From: Paulownia fortunei
Lineage: Eukaryota; Streptophyta; Magnoliopsida; Lamiales; Paulowniaceae
Direction: 5' to 3'
NCBI GenBank assembly: GCA_019321725.1
Contig: CM033109.1
Span: forward strand, 24,749,548-24,813,547
DNA: 64,000 bases
Position 1 is the first letter of the stretch. Each line of letters opens with the position of its first letter. Under the pieces are notes generated by a model. The model was not told the origin of the DNA. It worked only from the letters and a program-made list of their open reading frames with translations, and did no database searches. This document shows positions 48,338-59,850 of the stretch, in pieces. The translations under genes and the position numbers were made by a program.

Positions 48338-51300
48338 TCATTGAAAATAATATTGCCAAGCAGCAGCAATGACAGCTACTAATGCGACTTTTGCGATTAG
48401 TTTATAATTTATGGAGGATTTCGGAGACGATGATGGTTTTGGTGGTTCCCATGGCTTTCCTCGCAGCTTAGCGGACAGTTTTGATAGCATCAAGGTCAGT
48501 GGGCCTGTCTTCTTTGCAGCTGCAAGCAAAAGTAATTTAGGTATATCAGGAGTGGTGATAATGCCAGAAAGGCGAAAGGCCAGAGAGATCAAAAACAAGA
48601 ATAGAATCGCTGATATAATTCAATGAAAAAGCGTGACTTAGCTCCAAAATTTATATGACAAGTAAAGGTTATAACTGAAGCATCGCAATTAGCAAATGTT
48701 ATATTTTGTTCTGCAGTTTTCTCCTTTTTATTTTTGTTGGTGGGGGTGGGGGGAGGGGGGGGGTGTAAGAAAGCAGTTTTCTCCTTGCTGTTTTCCTTTA
48801 TGTGTTCTCAAATAACCATTGGGTATCATACAAGTTCCACATCAATACCACAAATTATATTTTTGGTAAACAGAAAAAAATATTAATTCCAGATATAGAA
48901 ATTTAAACCTGTGGTCAAATACATCGGCATGGGTCTAATGTTGCTCTATGAGCTATGTCAACATGCTGATGGGAATATCCTTCAGTAATCATTTTGTGTT
49001 CCTACAATCAAGTGCATTTTAATTAATATAGCTTTTTACCACATGGCTGCATATGTGGTCCACGGATCTAGTTTAAGATAAATTCATATAATTCAGTCCC
49101 ATGAAACAGTGATTTTTCAACACTACAATATCCAGCAGCCTATAAATGCTCTATGTAATGTCAGGAGGATAATCCAGTAGCAATAGATCTCTTAGTAACC
49201 AATTACTGAATAATGCAGTGATGGTGGTGAAATGTTCACTACAAGAGGGGATGTAAGCAACCAATCAACCATTAAATGGCAGCATCTACTTAGAAGTGAT
49301 TGAACTAAGAAATTCATAATGCTGTTTTTATTCTATGGTTCTCAGATGACCGTTATTAAGTTGAGCATATCAATTTACCAAGGTGATAAAAGTATATGAA
49401 TGCCACAGGAGTATCTCACCTTTTCCCTTAAGAAGCCTTTCTTCCTCACTAACGCGTCTTCGTAGTGCATTGAGCAGTGATCCAAAGTATAAAGCAAAAA
49501 CCGTGCATGTGATTGTTATCACATTGTAAGGCATGCTAAAATCAGGAGTTGTCAAAGGCACAAGTAGTACTTCCGTGTATGAGAGAACTGGGACTTTTTC
49601 CTAAGAGGAATGCATTTACAATGAAGAGAAATTAAACAGAAAAAATCCTAAAGGTATCGAGATTACTTGTTTCAATACCTGTAACTTGGACAATATGGGT
49701 ACTTTTTTTAAGAAATTATCATCAAAACTCATGTTTGCAAGGAAGTCAGAGAAGTGTACTACTGCTGATGGAATGTCAAAGCCCTGGTTAGCATCCGGAG
49801 GATATTCATCAATATGAAGAAATCCCTGTTGAAACAGCATAAAACAAATAAAAAGATTAAAAGGATAAACTGAAAATTACATTTACATCTTCAAAGTTTC
49901 ATAAAAGAGGGTGCTGAAAGATACTAAACCAAACTCACAGAATAATGCAATACTTAGTAAGTGTAAATGATACAGAAATGCAATTTGAAGATGTCTTGCC
50001 CATCAATCTAAGAAAAGCATCGTTTTGAATATCTTGATACTAAATAAGTTTATCCATTTATAGCCCACTTTGCCATGTTTACTGCGGAGGAGTGTGCGTT
50101 CAGTTCTAGAGCAATGGCCCATTTAGGAGGAGCAGCTGAATTTTAACTAGGGCCTTTTTTCCTCCAATATTAGCTAAATTTGGAAGTAGCAACAACCCCT
50201 AAGAGCACACCCTAAGCAAGGAATAAGGGGAAAAGAGGCAGGGGATAAACAATATTTAGATCATTTGAAAAGTGAAAGCTCTCTTATTTTAACTCATGAC
50301 CTAGGAAATAATTTCTCACACTCTCTCTGATTGAATGTCAATTAGTCAAAATTAATTAATTAAGTACTTAAGCTTAGCTGTTAAGACACAGATAGAAGAA
50401 CATAAAGAAAAGTGAAGTGAATCGCAGGCACTACAGCTCCATTCTTCACTGCTTCAATAATTTTGGCATCTAGCTGTACTAGATAAGTTAGGTACAAAAA
50501 GGTAAAAAATTACAAATTAAGGGTGAATATTGCTTTTCCGAAGTACAATGGAGCTTTTGGGGGTATTGTTCTGCTAGCTACTTTTTGCTTTTTTCTCTGT
50601 TGCTATTTATTTCCACGAATTGCACTCAAAAGGCTAATTTGTCTTTATAACTAAAGATTCTAACTCAATATAAATGGAGCATACCTTATCAAACTCCAAA
50701 GTCAGTGCAGCTGTTTTAACACTACAGGGTAATCTCAAGACTATTTCCATCACTCCAGGAGAGACCTTGTCTTCAGAAGGTGAAACACGTATGTTCTCTA
50801 TGTTTTCCATAGTAGATTGAGGTTCTCCATCTAAGAACACTTCCAATGTATGATAATAGACCTTGACATACCAAGGCACCACTTGGAAAATTCCAACTCT
50901 CAGCCAACATTCTTTCTCATCAGAACCAGTTCTTTCTCCATTGTTGCTCTTAGTAGATTTCATTGATATGGCTATAGCACCCCTCTCATTCCCGCTTCCT
51001 AATAAAAATCTGCTAGCACGTAAGGGTGCCTGCTGACATGACCAGACTACAGGCACCTTCCACCTTAATCCCAAATCAAATGGTTCAGATTCATCATAAT
51101 CCTCAACTGAAAATTCATAGAGGATAGAACCCTCTTTCTGCAAGTTCTCCACTTCTTTTATAACCCTTTTTGGGGGAAGTGATAATTCAAATAGAGGGTT
51201 ATTCTGAAAGCCCTCATGAATAAGAATCTCGTTCTTTGATGCTTCAATTTTTTTCCTTAATTCATTCCCTTCAGAAACTAAATCCTGCTCAAATTGGACA

Positions 51301-52831
51301 TACACATTACTAGAACTAGAAAGAGAGCATTTTCCACTGACTTTCCTGCCAAATAATGAGCTCAGGGACCAACTTGGTTGTGATACTTTTCCAGAAAAGG
51401 TGTTTGGTTGAAGAACAACCGTAAGGGTTTGTTCAAGCACTATCCCAGTGCTCATCTTAGATGTATCAAACTCATCTGATTTCAAATGCAGCCTCTGGGA
51501 ATGATAATACCCCGTGTATATTGAAGGTCGGTCCATCAGTGAAGAAAGCCCGGCTTTGTCTCTGCATGGAAGCAACTTCAACCAGGGTGTGAGATTCTCA
51601 GTGCAAACAGCTTCACGAGGCAATGTGCCATAACGTAATTTGCCTGAAAATGATCGAAAGCTCCACTGAGGTGCAGAGTAACTAGTTGAATGCTCCAAGA
51701 AATTGATTGAGGCACAAAAGAGCCCTGAAAGAGCATGGGTCAGATTCTTCCAGGAATCATCAACCTGGTTTTGAGGAACGTCAAAATCAGCCCATAATTC
51801 TACTCCAGGAGGCTTTGCATTGCTACTTGATATTGGGTCAAATCCTCCCCAGCGTTCATAATTCCAGCGACCTTGTGTGAAGGACAGCTCCATCTCTCGA
51901 ACTTGGAATTTGTGAACCTGATTGTGCAGCAATAAGACTAATAGTTAAAATTTCAGATTGCTTAAATCTAGGGAATCCAGCATGAAAAGATTTTATTAAT
52001 TTTACATGAAGTATTGAAATAAAGAAACTAACATGAATTGCATGAAACAGAATATGAAATAAGAAAAGCAAGATCACCAGCAGTTACTCAAAACCTTCAA
52101 GACGAGAAAGCAGCTATCAAAGAACTGCCCATGTGCGACCAAATGTCACATAGTTGCTATATGTCTTACATACTTGCAAGTCCAAATCATAGCATCTCAG
52201 AACAAAAAAGACTAATCAAGAAGCTGCTTCAGTCACCAAGTATCCAGAACCATGTCAACTGGTGCCCCAGCAGCAATGTTATAAATGTTAAACCGTTTAG
52301 TCAGTCATACAATTGATCAGATCACAGGTCACTAGTTCAAAGGTTTGAGTTTTTATTTAAACATCCAATGTTCACACATTTCAGTCCATCTATCTGCAAA
52401 TCCTAATGTTCATCAAATAATTCATCACTACATAGAACATTACATTCAAACAATCCAACACACACACAAAAAAAAAAAAAATTGTTTCAGAAAAATGGAG
52501 ATAGAGAAGGCATAATAAACCAATGAACCTCACAGACAATTCCCCAACGATCAATCTAATACTGAATATAAAAAATAGCTTAAACTTAATATTTTACCAG
52601 CTGATAAATGGATTTAGGGAAGAGGTAATGGTGCCGGCCATAGGTTCGAGTCGGCGGCGCACTGCTCTGGAAGTGGAAATGAGCCAACACTTTCCGATCG
52701 GGCAGTGGCCTCAACAGCAACGCCTCCGTAAACTCTTCATTCAGTTCTTCTACTTTATCCTCTTTTGCTATCGATTCAGAGGCCGAAAACAGTACTAAAA
52801 ACAACAAGAAACTGGATTTTAAGCGGCTCAT
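48338..52831 (-). CDS. PIGT: GPI transamidase subunit PIG-T (Gpi16 homologue)
   Basis: Five exons: 52831–52598, 51917–50685, 49825–49679, 49600–49420, 48519–48338 (1,977 nt, 658 residues, phases chain). Residues 1–22 are a signal peptide ([20 protein letters not shown]). The luminal body carries the family hallmark [20 protein letters not shown] at the start of exon 2. A membrane segment lies at about residues 562–584 ([20 protein letters not shown]), followed by basic cytosolic sequence. A second hydrophobic stretch closes the protein ([20 protein letters not shown]). PIG-T stabilises the ER transamidase complex that replaces a C-terminal propeptide with a GPI anchor. Length is close to plant orthologues (about 640–660 residues). 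Intron 4 holds a G-rich tract. Confidence 0.96.
48739..48763 (+). other. G-quadruplex-capable G tract
   Basis: Runs of 5, 6 and 9 G separated by single bases, after an initial GG, form a 25-base G-rich tract in PIG-T intron 4. The PIG-T transcript carries the C-rich complement, so any quadruplex would be at the DNA level. Confidence 0.7.
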
Positions 52832-54399
52832 TTGGTCGGCACCTTCTTAAAGTGTGAACATTGACTATAATAATGTTGATTCGAACCAGGATGTTATGGA
52901 AAGAGAACTTTCCGCCATGGGAGCTTCGATCAGAGCTCGACCAAGTATTTGAACTCTCCGAATTTCGTTGGGGAGATCCGGACCCTATAGACCCGATTGC
53001 TTGTGTGGGCCGGGTCAATCCAAAGGCGATTGCCCATATACAGTAAAATGGACCAAGTTTTGGGCCGAGGTGGATTATAATGGGTTGAGTGCATACTTGA
53101 TCCACATACATAATCCGCGCCTATTTAAAATTTTGATTATATACATCTTGCTCTCTTGAATTTTGATTTATATTAAATATATATCTGAAATGTGAAAATC
53201 TTAAATTTACCCTACAATTATCCATCGTTGGAAGTTAAGATACAATCCCTAAAGTTAAAAACGATCTTTGAGATACTATATTCGTGAAAAATATATCGGG
53301 TATGTGAATGATAGATAAATATCCTATTTTTTATAAAGTACTTGTCCATCATCTAAACACTCGATAAATATTACTGTTAAAAATGCTAGACCCTCCGAAT
53401 TATAAGCACAAGCTAGTAAGGTTAACGATATTAATTAAATATATAATTTTATATTTTAAATAATTTCTATTTTAATAGTACTTATAAGTTTTAGATAAAT
53501 ATATATCTAATTTTGAAATGTAATCATGTGATATACATTGCATATATCATTTAATCGTTGTTCTATCCGTTGTAAATTCACAAATAAATACGTAACTTTT
53601 GTATGTATATTGGTTTTATTTGTAGTGATGTATATTAAGTATTATTTAATTGATTAGGTATAATTATATATATAAAATTGAAAGACTAAAATATTGCGTA
53701 TATATATATATAAATCACAATAGAATATAAAAAAAATGTGATAAAATTATATAGAAATTGAGGATGATGTTGGCATACACCTAAAGTTGGTACAAATTAG
53801 TGTGTTTCAGGTAAACTGCCTCTGGAGGCTCAACCGCTAGCGTGCAAAAGCTGATGATGTAAAAGTATGTACTCTTTAGGTATTTTTCAACCTAGTTTTT
53901 TATATAAACTTTTTTATAATACTTGATTTTTTTTCTTAAATTAAAAAATCGAGCTTGAATTGAAAATAAATACAAATTTCAAGTTGGCTTGATTCATTTC
54001 TTTCTCAATCAAGATTTGTTAAAAAAAAACTGCAAAATAAGTTTAAATTACTCAATAGCCAAAATTTAATTTCCTATTTATGCATATAATTCAAGTACGA
54101 GGTTTAGATTTTCTTTTATTTTTTCTTTTTTGGCTTATTAGTAAATTTATGTAATTGTATTAACCTAATACGTAGTTTCATGTAACATTATGTTATCAAA
54201 CCGAGCTTATAAGCATTAGGATTTGAGTTCCATATGTTTACTTAATTTATGGTATTATAAAACTAATCTCTAATGGACTAAACGCATATTGTATTAAATA
54301 TAGGACATCTACATAAAACATATGCACGGGGTGCATGACACTAGGATGGCAAAACTTGGTCAAGTCTGGGTATTCCTTAACCTTTTTAAGATTCATATT

Positions 54400-54620
54400 T
54401 AGACTTGTTTCAAATGCAAACGTGATGGGTAAATTTTTTAGATTTGTTTTATAATTTTAAAATATTAAAATTTATATTTTTTAAAAAAATAATAAAATTA
54501 ACTTTTATAAAAAATATATTTTTTTAAATACAATATCATATTAACATGTATAATAATTGTTAAAAATAAAAAATAAAAAATAAAAATAATACGTTAAATC
54601 GTGTCGAATCGGGTCAGTCG
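54400..54620. repeat. Dispersed AT-rich repeat, copy 3
   Basis: TTTTATAATTTTAAAATATT and a row of AATAAAAAATAAAAAATAAA units match copies near 17030 and 44826. It is bounded by ACTTGGTCAAGTCTGGG on the left and CGAATCGGGTCAGTCGG on the right. Confidence 0.45.
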
Positions 54621-54685
54621 GCCTAAAAATAACATACTTAAAACCTAATTTAAATTTATTTACATTATTAAAATTTTTTTAGAGA

Positions 54686-55010
54686 GCTGTTAAGGGATGC
54701 CCTCCCACTAGGTACGGGCCCTTTACTTAGCTCGGGTTCTCTTGACGGACTACTTAGTATCGGATCGAGCCGACGGACTGTCGACATCAATTTTCATCAA
54801 TGGACACTGAACTTCACCGCACATTGGTTAGAGTTTATAGATGTAGGTCTTTTCTTTTGTTTCTATTATAAATATTTTGTACCAGCAGTTAGTCGCGTTC
54901 CTTAGATTTTTAATACTGACTACTGCCACAAGCATTTTTCTTCTTAAACCTATTATAGGGGTATAGAATTTTGAAAAAAGTTGCTAGCCGCCGTATTGGA
55001 GTTCACCCCT
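54686..55010. mobile_element. Possible LTR fragment or other transposon remnant
   Basis: A GC-richer block starts TGTTAAGGGATGCCC and contains ATTATAAATATTTTG, a TATA-like motif placed as in an LTR. I find no matching CA end, partner repeat or target duplication, so this is tentative. Confidence 0.3.
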
Positions 55011-55537
55011 ACTCTGAATTTTGATGTAATCATTCACTAATGTAATATGCATTTATATGAATTTGAAATAAATTCGAATTTAACCCTAACTCATTACTAT
55101 TTTTAATTGACGCATTACCGTGCCTAATTGGCGCATAATAACAAGCTCTTGACCAATTGAGTTAACTTAGCACTTGAAAGCCCCTTTTACGGTGAAACAT
55201 CATATCAATGCGGACAAGGATTCATCGTGACTGAATGTATGAACAAATTTATACATATTTTTGGCCTTTTTGACATAAATTTTTTCCATTGGGCCTGGTT
55301 TTTGCCCCCACCTATTATGGGATTTGGTAAAGTCATTTTCGCCACCAACTTGTCCATCCAAAAATTACACTGCAAGTGCAAATATACCACCTTGCATTGA
55401 TTATCAATAATTTCAACTAATAATATGAGGCTACACTTTTCATCATATTCGTTTTTTTATTTTCATTTTTCTTAAAAAAAAAAATTAAATAAAATAAATG
55501 ATTACATGCACATTGTCAACGGGTGGTAGAGATAAAT

Positions 55538-55574
55538 TCACTTTCACTTTCACTTTCACTTTCATTTTCATTTT
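55538..55574. repeat. (CTTTCA)n microsatellite
   Basis: Four perfect TTTCAC hexamers followed by diverged TTTCAT units. Confidence 0.9.
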
Positions 55575-56350
55575 ATCCGGATATAAATGCATCAAATCTA
55601 ATAAAACACGTTGTTGTTCTAGCTTATTTAAATTTTTATCGATATTTAAAAATTATAGTTAAGTTTAATTTAATTATTAATCAAATCGAATTTAAACGAA
55701 TTTTAATTAAATCGAACTCAAATATTTTAATTATTTTATATATATTTTATTATTTTTTTACTAATCAAGTCGAGTTCTAACCAATTTTCACATTTTTTTG
55801 TCACAATAGGCAAGGGTATTTTGGTCACATCTTTTATGCATATTTAAAGAAAAAAAAAGGTGATAAAGCTGCATCAATCAATGACATAAGGGAGTTGTGA
55901 TTTCAGTCAATTACCAAAATTGCCGCCGAAGATATAGAGCTCGAGCGACCGAGATTTCCATAAATAGCCTTAGTTCCAACATGAACATCATGAAATACAT
56001 ATATTATCCAATTAACTGCATTTACTTGGGATACCAAATCTGAATTTGGTATTGAATTAAATATTTTTTCCTTCTTGCAACATTAAATTAGAACAAACAA
56101 TCCCAACTATGATCATTCTAAATGCATCAACACATGAAAGAACTTCATATATAGAGGGACAGAATAAACAAGTTAAAACTTCTGAATTCTGAGGCTGATA
56201 AATGGCCCCAATCTTGGACGGTACAGACTAAAACAAAGTTTTATTTTAGCCCCATTCAATAATAATCACTAATTACAAGGCCCCAATAATTGACTCCAAA
56301 TAAGTGCATGTGGTTCGTAAAATTTTTGAAGTAAAACATTCAACCAAAAT

Positions 56351-56580
56351 TTTGTGCGCGCTGTCAGTGGGACCTTGCGACTGAGGTGTTTCGAGCGATC
56401 ACTGTGGGTTGGGCTTCTTGTGCGCAGAAGTGTACAGTTCTTGTTGGGAACCTGGGTGTTGGTTGAGGCATATCCCGCGATTTACCCCTTCTAGGTGCTA
56501 GGGACATGTGTCTAGGAGGTCCAAAATTAGTCTGGCGCAAGTTAGGAATCTGGATTATCAAAAAAAAAAAAAAAAAAAAA
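56351..56580 (+). mobile_element. SINE insertion with target-site duplication and poly(A) tail
   Basis: The element ends in TTAGTCTGGCGCAAGTTAGG, then AATCTGGATTATC, then at least 20 A. The 14-bp CATTCAACCAAAAT flanks it exactly (56337–56350 and 56581–56594), extendable by preceding A residues. The body matches the degraded copy at 59590–59850. It lacks the tRNA-like 5' head, so it is probably 5'-truncated. The perfect duplication and long tail indicate a recent insertion. It lies near the 3' end of the RING gene. Confidence 0.9.
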
Positions 56581-56921
56581 CATTCAACCAAAATCTGTAA
56601 TATTGAATGCACAAACCATTAAAGTCAGAAGAAGAAATCCACTAAATTGGGGACATAAATACACTTTTCCCATTCCCCAATTGATTCCAAAGGTGTCCAA
56701 TATTTTCTACTACAAATACACAGTAGGTGACCCAATGCCAACCCCAAACCAACCACCAAACCCCACCCAAAAAACAAAGAAGAAAAAATCTGAATAATTA
56801 ATTCTCCTTAATTACCACTAAAACCCCACCAAAAACCAAAAAAGAAATAAAAATAAAAATACGAAGAAAAAAAAAACAGAGAAAAATGTTTATTGGGTAA
56901 TTTGTGGCAGTAAATTGATGA

Positions 56922-57926
56922 TCAGAAGATATCCAGAATTTCCAAGATGTAATTATTGCAAAGTGGGCAATTCCCTCTTTGTACCCACAGCTCACGGGAG
57001 CACAGCCTGCAAAACGTATGCCCGCAGGGGATAAACGCCGCCCCCTTATGTCTCACCATGCACACACAACAATTGTTGTACTCAACGCCGTTTACGCCGC
57101 CGCCGCCGCCGCCGCCGACGTCCTCCTCCTCTTCGTCCTCATCCATCATGTACGCCGAACCTTCCAAACCCATTTGCCTATCGGTCTCCGCTAACAACGC
57201 CATCAGAGACATCCTCACCGGCTGCTCCGTCGCACCCTCTCCCCCCTCCTCTTCCACGGTGTCGCCGCTGCGTTCTTCGTCTTCTTCTTCACCGTCGTGG
57301 AGGTTATCTTCGCTTATCAATCGCCTCCTTGGCAATGAACTCGTGTGCTCGAATCTTTCGCTCGCTCTCTCTATTGCGCGGCTAGGATTCCCGTGCAAAC
57401 TCGGACCCCGTACATCTGGCACCGTGGAAATGTCGAGCTGAGTGGACTCGCCCGAGTCGAGGTTTGAGTTGAACCGGGCGGAGGGGCGACGTGTCATTAT
57501 CATCATCCGGTTGTTGTTGTTGTTGTTGTTGTTGAGGGGGACGTCGGAGGCCGGCATGGGCACGGTGGAGGACCACGCGGAGCCGCTGCCTCTGCGGCGG
57601 AGGCGGATCTTGTCCTTCAAATGCTGCCAGCTCCTTCGGCCGTCTCTCCGGTCGCCACCGAGTCTGGAGGTGTGGTCCTCGCGGATAATGTCCAACAGTG
57701 TCCGGTTCGACTGGATACGTTGCAGCGGCTCATCGGCCCGTGGAGGCGGCCCTCTTTTCTCGCTGAGGACGGCTTGTAATGTTAGACCAGAAGGGTTGTT
57801 GCGGCATCCGCCGCTATTGGAGGAGGTGCTCTGGTTGAGATTATTGTGATGATCTTCCTCCTTGATTCTCAGAAAGTCTCGCAGGTTATGCGAGTCCAGT
57901 TTCACGCCGCCGCCGCCGAGTTCCAT
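56922..57926 (-). CDS. RING-HC E3 ubiquitin ligase
   Basis: A single coding exon of 334 residues. The N-terminal region contains LDSHNLRDFLRIKEEDHHNN, LTLQAVLSEKR and RTLLDIIREDHTSRL, and is basic around residues 90–112 (GDRRDGRRSWQHLKDKIRLR). An eight-asparagine run, an acidic stretch (DGEEEDEERSGD) and the conserved-looking MSLMALLAETDRQMGLEGSA follow. Another acidic run and a seven-glycine run precede the C-terminal C3HC4 RING (residues about 287–323: CCVCMVRHKGAAFIPCGHTF, CRLC, CPLC). The tail is NNYILEILDIF. Such C-terminal RING-HC proteins are plant E3 ligases; the substrate is unknown. A leader intron is likely (acceptor GGTTATAG at about 57930, donor AAAG|GTATCC at about 58383). From memory, At3g07120 is a relative. 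Confidence 0.93.
   Translation of the reverse strand: MELGGGGVKLDSHNLRDFLRIKEEDHHNNLNQSTSSNSGGCRNNPSGLTLQAVLSEKRGPPPRADEPLQRIQSNRTLLDIIREDHTSRLGGDRRDGRRSWQHLKDKIRLRRRGSGSAWSSTVPMPASDVPLNNNNNNNNRMMIMTRRPSARFNSNLDSGESTQLDISTVPDVRGPSLHGNPSRAIERASERFEHTSSLPRRRLISEDNLHDGEEEDEERSGDTVEEEGGEGATEQPVRMSLMALLAETDRQMGLEGSAYMMDEDEEEEDVGGGGGGGVNGVEYNNCCVCMVRHKGAAFIPCGHTFCRLCSRELWVQRGNCPLCNNYILEILDIF
57511..57534. repeat. Triplet repeat encoding poly-Asn in the RING gene
   Basis: Eight consecutive GTT units, read as AAC on the coding strand. A second triplet run (GCC/CGC, near 57091–57118) encodes the glycine tract of the same protein. Confidence 0.93.
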
Positions 57927-58560
57927 TCACCTATAACCAAGTCTAACTCACCTAGTATCTGGTCAATAAATCGAAAAAATTGAGAGCTTTTGAGCGGAAT
58001 CAGCAATTGGGATGATTATCAGTAAGGGTGTGAAAAAGCAGCAAAAGGCAAAAAGGAAGAAGAAGCTGGGATTTTCAGAGAAAATAAAAAAAAAAGAAAT
58101 CAGTACTTTTTTCTTGGGAATTTAAGGATGGGAAGCTTCATTCATGGGCAAACGTGACGAGATTTCTTGAAATTCGAACAGCTTTTGAAAAAAATAATTC
58201 AGCGAAATAAAAACCCCCACGAGAAAAAGAAAAAGAATTGCAGAAAAATTAAAGGGACTAAATTTGACGAATCAAATAATATCAGCAGCTCAGATCTGGG
58301 CAAAATTTATAGGGGGGAAAAAAAGAGAAAAAAAAAAAAAAGACCCACTTTACTGTGAAAAAGAAGAAAAAAACATAGGATACCTTTCGTGCAGGAAATA
58401 TCGAAACAGAGGGACAGATCTGAAATGGGTACCAGCTTTTGCATGCGCAGATGATTTATTTTACTCCTAATAATGAAGAAATGAAAGAGAAGAAGAGGGA
58501 AAAAGATTTGGATTGGGGATGAAGGAGAGACAAAAATGAAGACCAAAGATTTTTATAGCG
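57927..58560 (-). other. 5' leader, leader intron and promoter of the RING-HC gene
   Basis: A-rich non-coding sequence. A leader exon at roughly 58384–58560 appears to splice to 57929. No TATA box stands out. Confidence 0.45.
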
Positions 58561-58748
58561 ATAATAATTGGAGAAAAAGAAGAAAAAAAGGGAAGTCAAA
58601 AAGACAAGGAGGAGAAACAAAAGGGTTCGTGAAGATAGATAAGATGATATAATCAATAAAAAGGTCTTTCTTTTCTTTTTCTCTTTTTATATTTCTGTCC
58701 TTTGTTTGTTTTTGTGTGTCTATCGTCCATGATTGGTTCAATGGGGGT

Positions 58749-58771
58749 GATATATATATATATATATATAT
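58749..58771. repeat. (TA)n microsatellite
   Basis: About eleven TA units in intergenic DNA. Confidence 0.9.
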
Positions 58772-58912
58772 TGACATTAAAAAAGGAAAATTGTTCTTTT
58801 TTTTTTTTTTTGTGTGTGTGTGGTTTGTAAAGGAAATGACTTATTGGAAAATTCTTGTTCGTATAATTTTGGGTCGAATTCAACTAATTATAAAAAAAAA
58901 AAGGTATAAAAT

Positions 58913-59122
58913 AGTGTTTGGCTAATCATATAAACTCCTTAAAGTTTTTTATTAAGTATTTGCTATTATAAAATATCTTAAAGTGTTTGATACTAATTGT
59001 AAAAAAATTGACTTATAAGTTTGAAAAAAACATATTTGAGTTTATAACGCCAAATAAAGTTAGGAGGCCCATTTTATTTTAATTTTTTAAATAATATTTT
59101 AAAATAAACTTAGCCAAACACA
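58913..59122. mobile_element. MITE-like element with GTGTTTGGCTAA inverted ends
   Basis: GTGTTTGGCTAA at the left (58914–58925) is exactly mirrored by TTAGCCAAACAC at the right (59110–59121). About 210 bp, non-coding and AT-rich. No clear target duplication was recognised. Confidence 0.6.
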
Positions 59123-59589
59123 CTCTAAATATACATATTTTATAATTAATCACTTTTTTTAAATGTAAATTAATTTACTTTATGATTAATTTGTGGTTTA
59201 AAAAAAAATATCAATTGATTTTTAGGATATTTTTTTTTTAATTAAGTTATACACACTTGACTTGACTAATTTTGGAGGTGAACAGTCTTTCCCTAATTCG
59301 ACTATCAAATTATTGTTAGCGTGGCAGCAACTTATACAGTGATATTCAACGATAACTTCTATCATGACACAGTCACTCATTCTCATATAAAGTTTAAAAA
59401 CGAGATTCGAGAAATTACCCACCAACGAGCAAACCCACAAGAATCAAAGTGCTCCGTAGGAGAATTCAACCATTACTAATCCTCTAAAAAATTCTCCAAA
59501 TCATTATGCCACTTAGTAACATGAATCGACGAGTTTTATGGAGATGTTGATTAAAAAAATAAAAATATAACCCTTCAACTATACTTTAA

Positions 59590-59850
59590 TTGGTGGAACA
59601 ATCATCATACAATTTGTTTTCAGCAGTCGGGTGAGAGTTCAAATTTTAGTAGAAACTTACGGTTAAACTGTACTCTCATGGGACCTTGCGAACGACGTTT
59701 AATATGATGTAATCATTTTGGATTGGTCTTTTTGAGCGCAAAAGTGTACAGTTTAAAAGGAAAATCTGAATCATATTAAAGTATTAAGGACAGGTGCATT
59801 GAAGGTGTAGAAATTAGTTCGACGGAAATTAGAATTTTTTGATATAAAAA
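59590..59850 (+). mobile_element. Older, degenerate SINE of the same family
   Basis: CATGGGACCTTGCGAAC, GAGCGCAAAAGTGTACAGTT and AATTAGTTCGACGG align in order with GTGGGACCTTGCGAC, GTGCGCAGAAGTGTACAGTT and AATTAGTCTGGCGC of the copy at 56351. This copy extends further 5', to a B-box-like GAGTTCAAATTTT near 59634. Its 3' tail is an A-rich run after AATTTTTTGATAT. Confidence 0.7.

Larger units (their letters stand above)
52832..56600. other. Intergenic region between PIG-T and the second RING gene
   Basis: The first part is the PIG-T promoter. No gene is supported. It contains a dispersed AT-rich repeat (54400–54620), a GC-richer LTR-like block (54686–55010), a CTTTCA microsatellite (55538–55574), part of an inverted-type dispersed repeat (55640–55790) and a recent SINE (56351–56580). 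Confidence 0.55.

Noticed and set aside
52861..53159. Short plus-strand frames upstream of PIG-T
   Set aside because: They lie in the PIG-T promoter, overlap each other in different frames and lack recognisable domains.
56956..57849. Plus-strand frames of 161 and 135 codons over the RING-HC gene
   Set aside because: Antisense to a complete RING protein. Their low complexity mirrors the triplet repeats of the real frame.
58370..58390. Possible second U12-type 5' splice site (GTATCCTAT) in the RING-HC leader
   Set aside because: It matches seven of eight consensus positions, but no U12 branch site lies near the likely acceptor at 57930. A normal U2 intron explains it.
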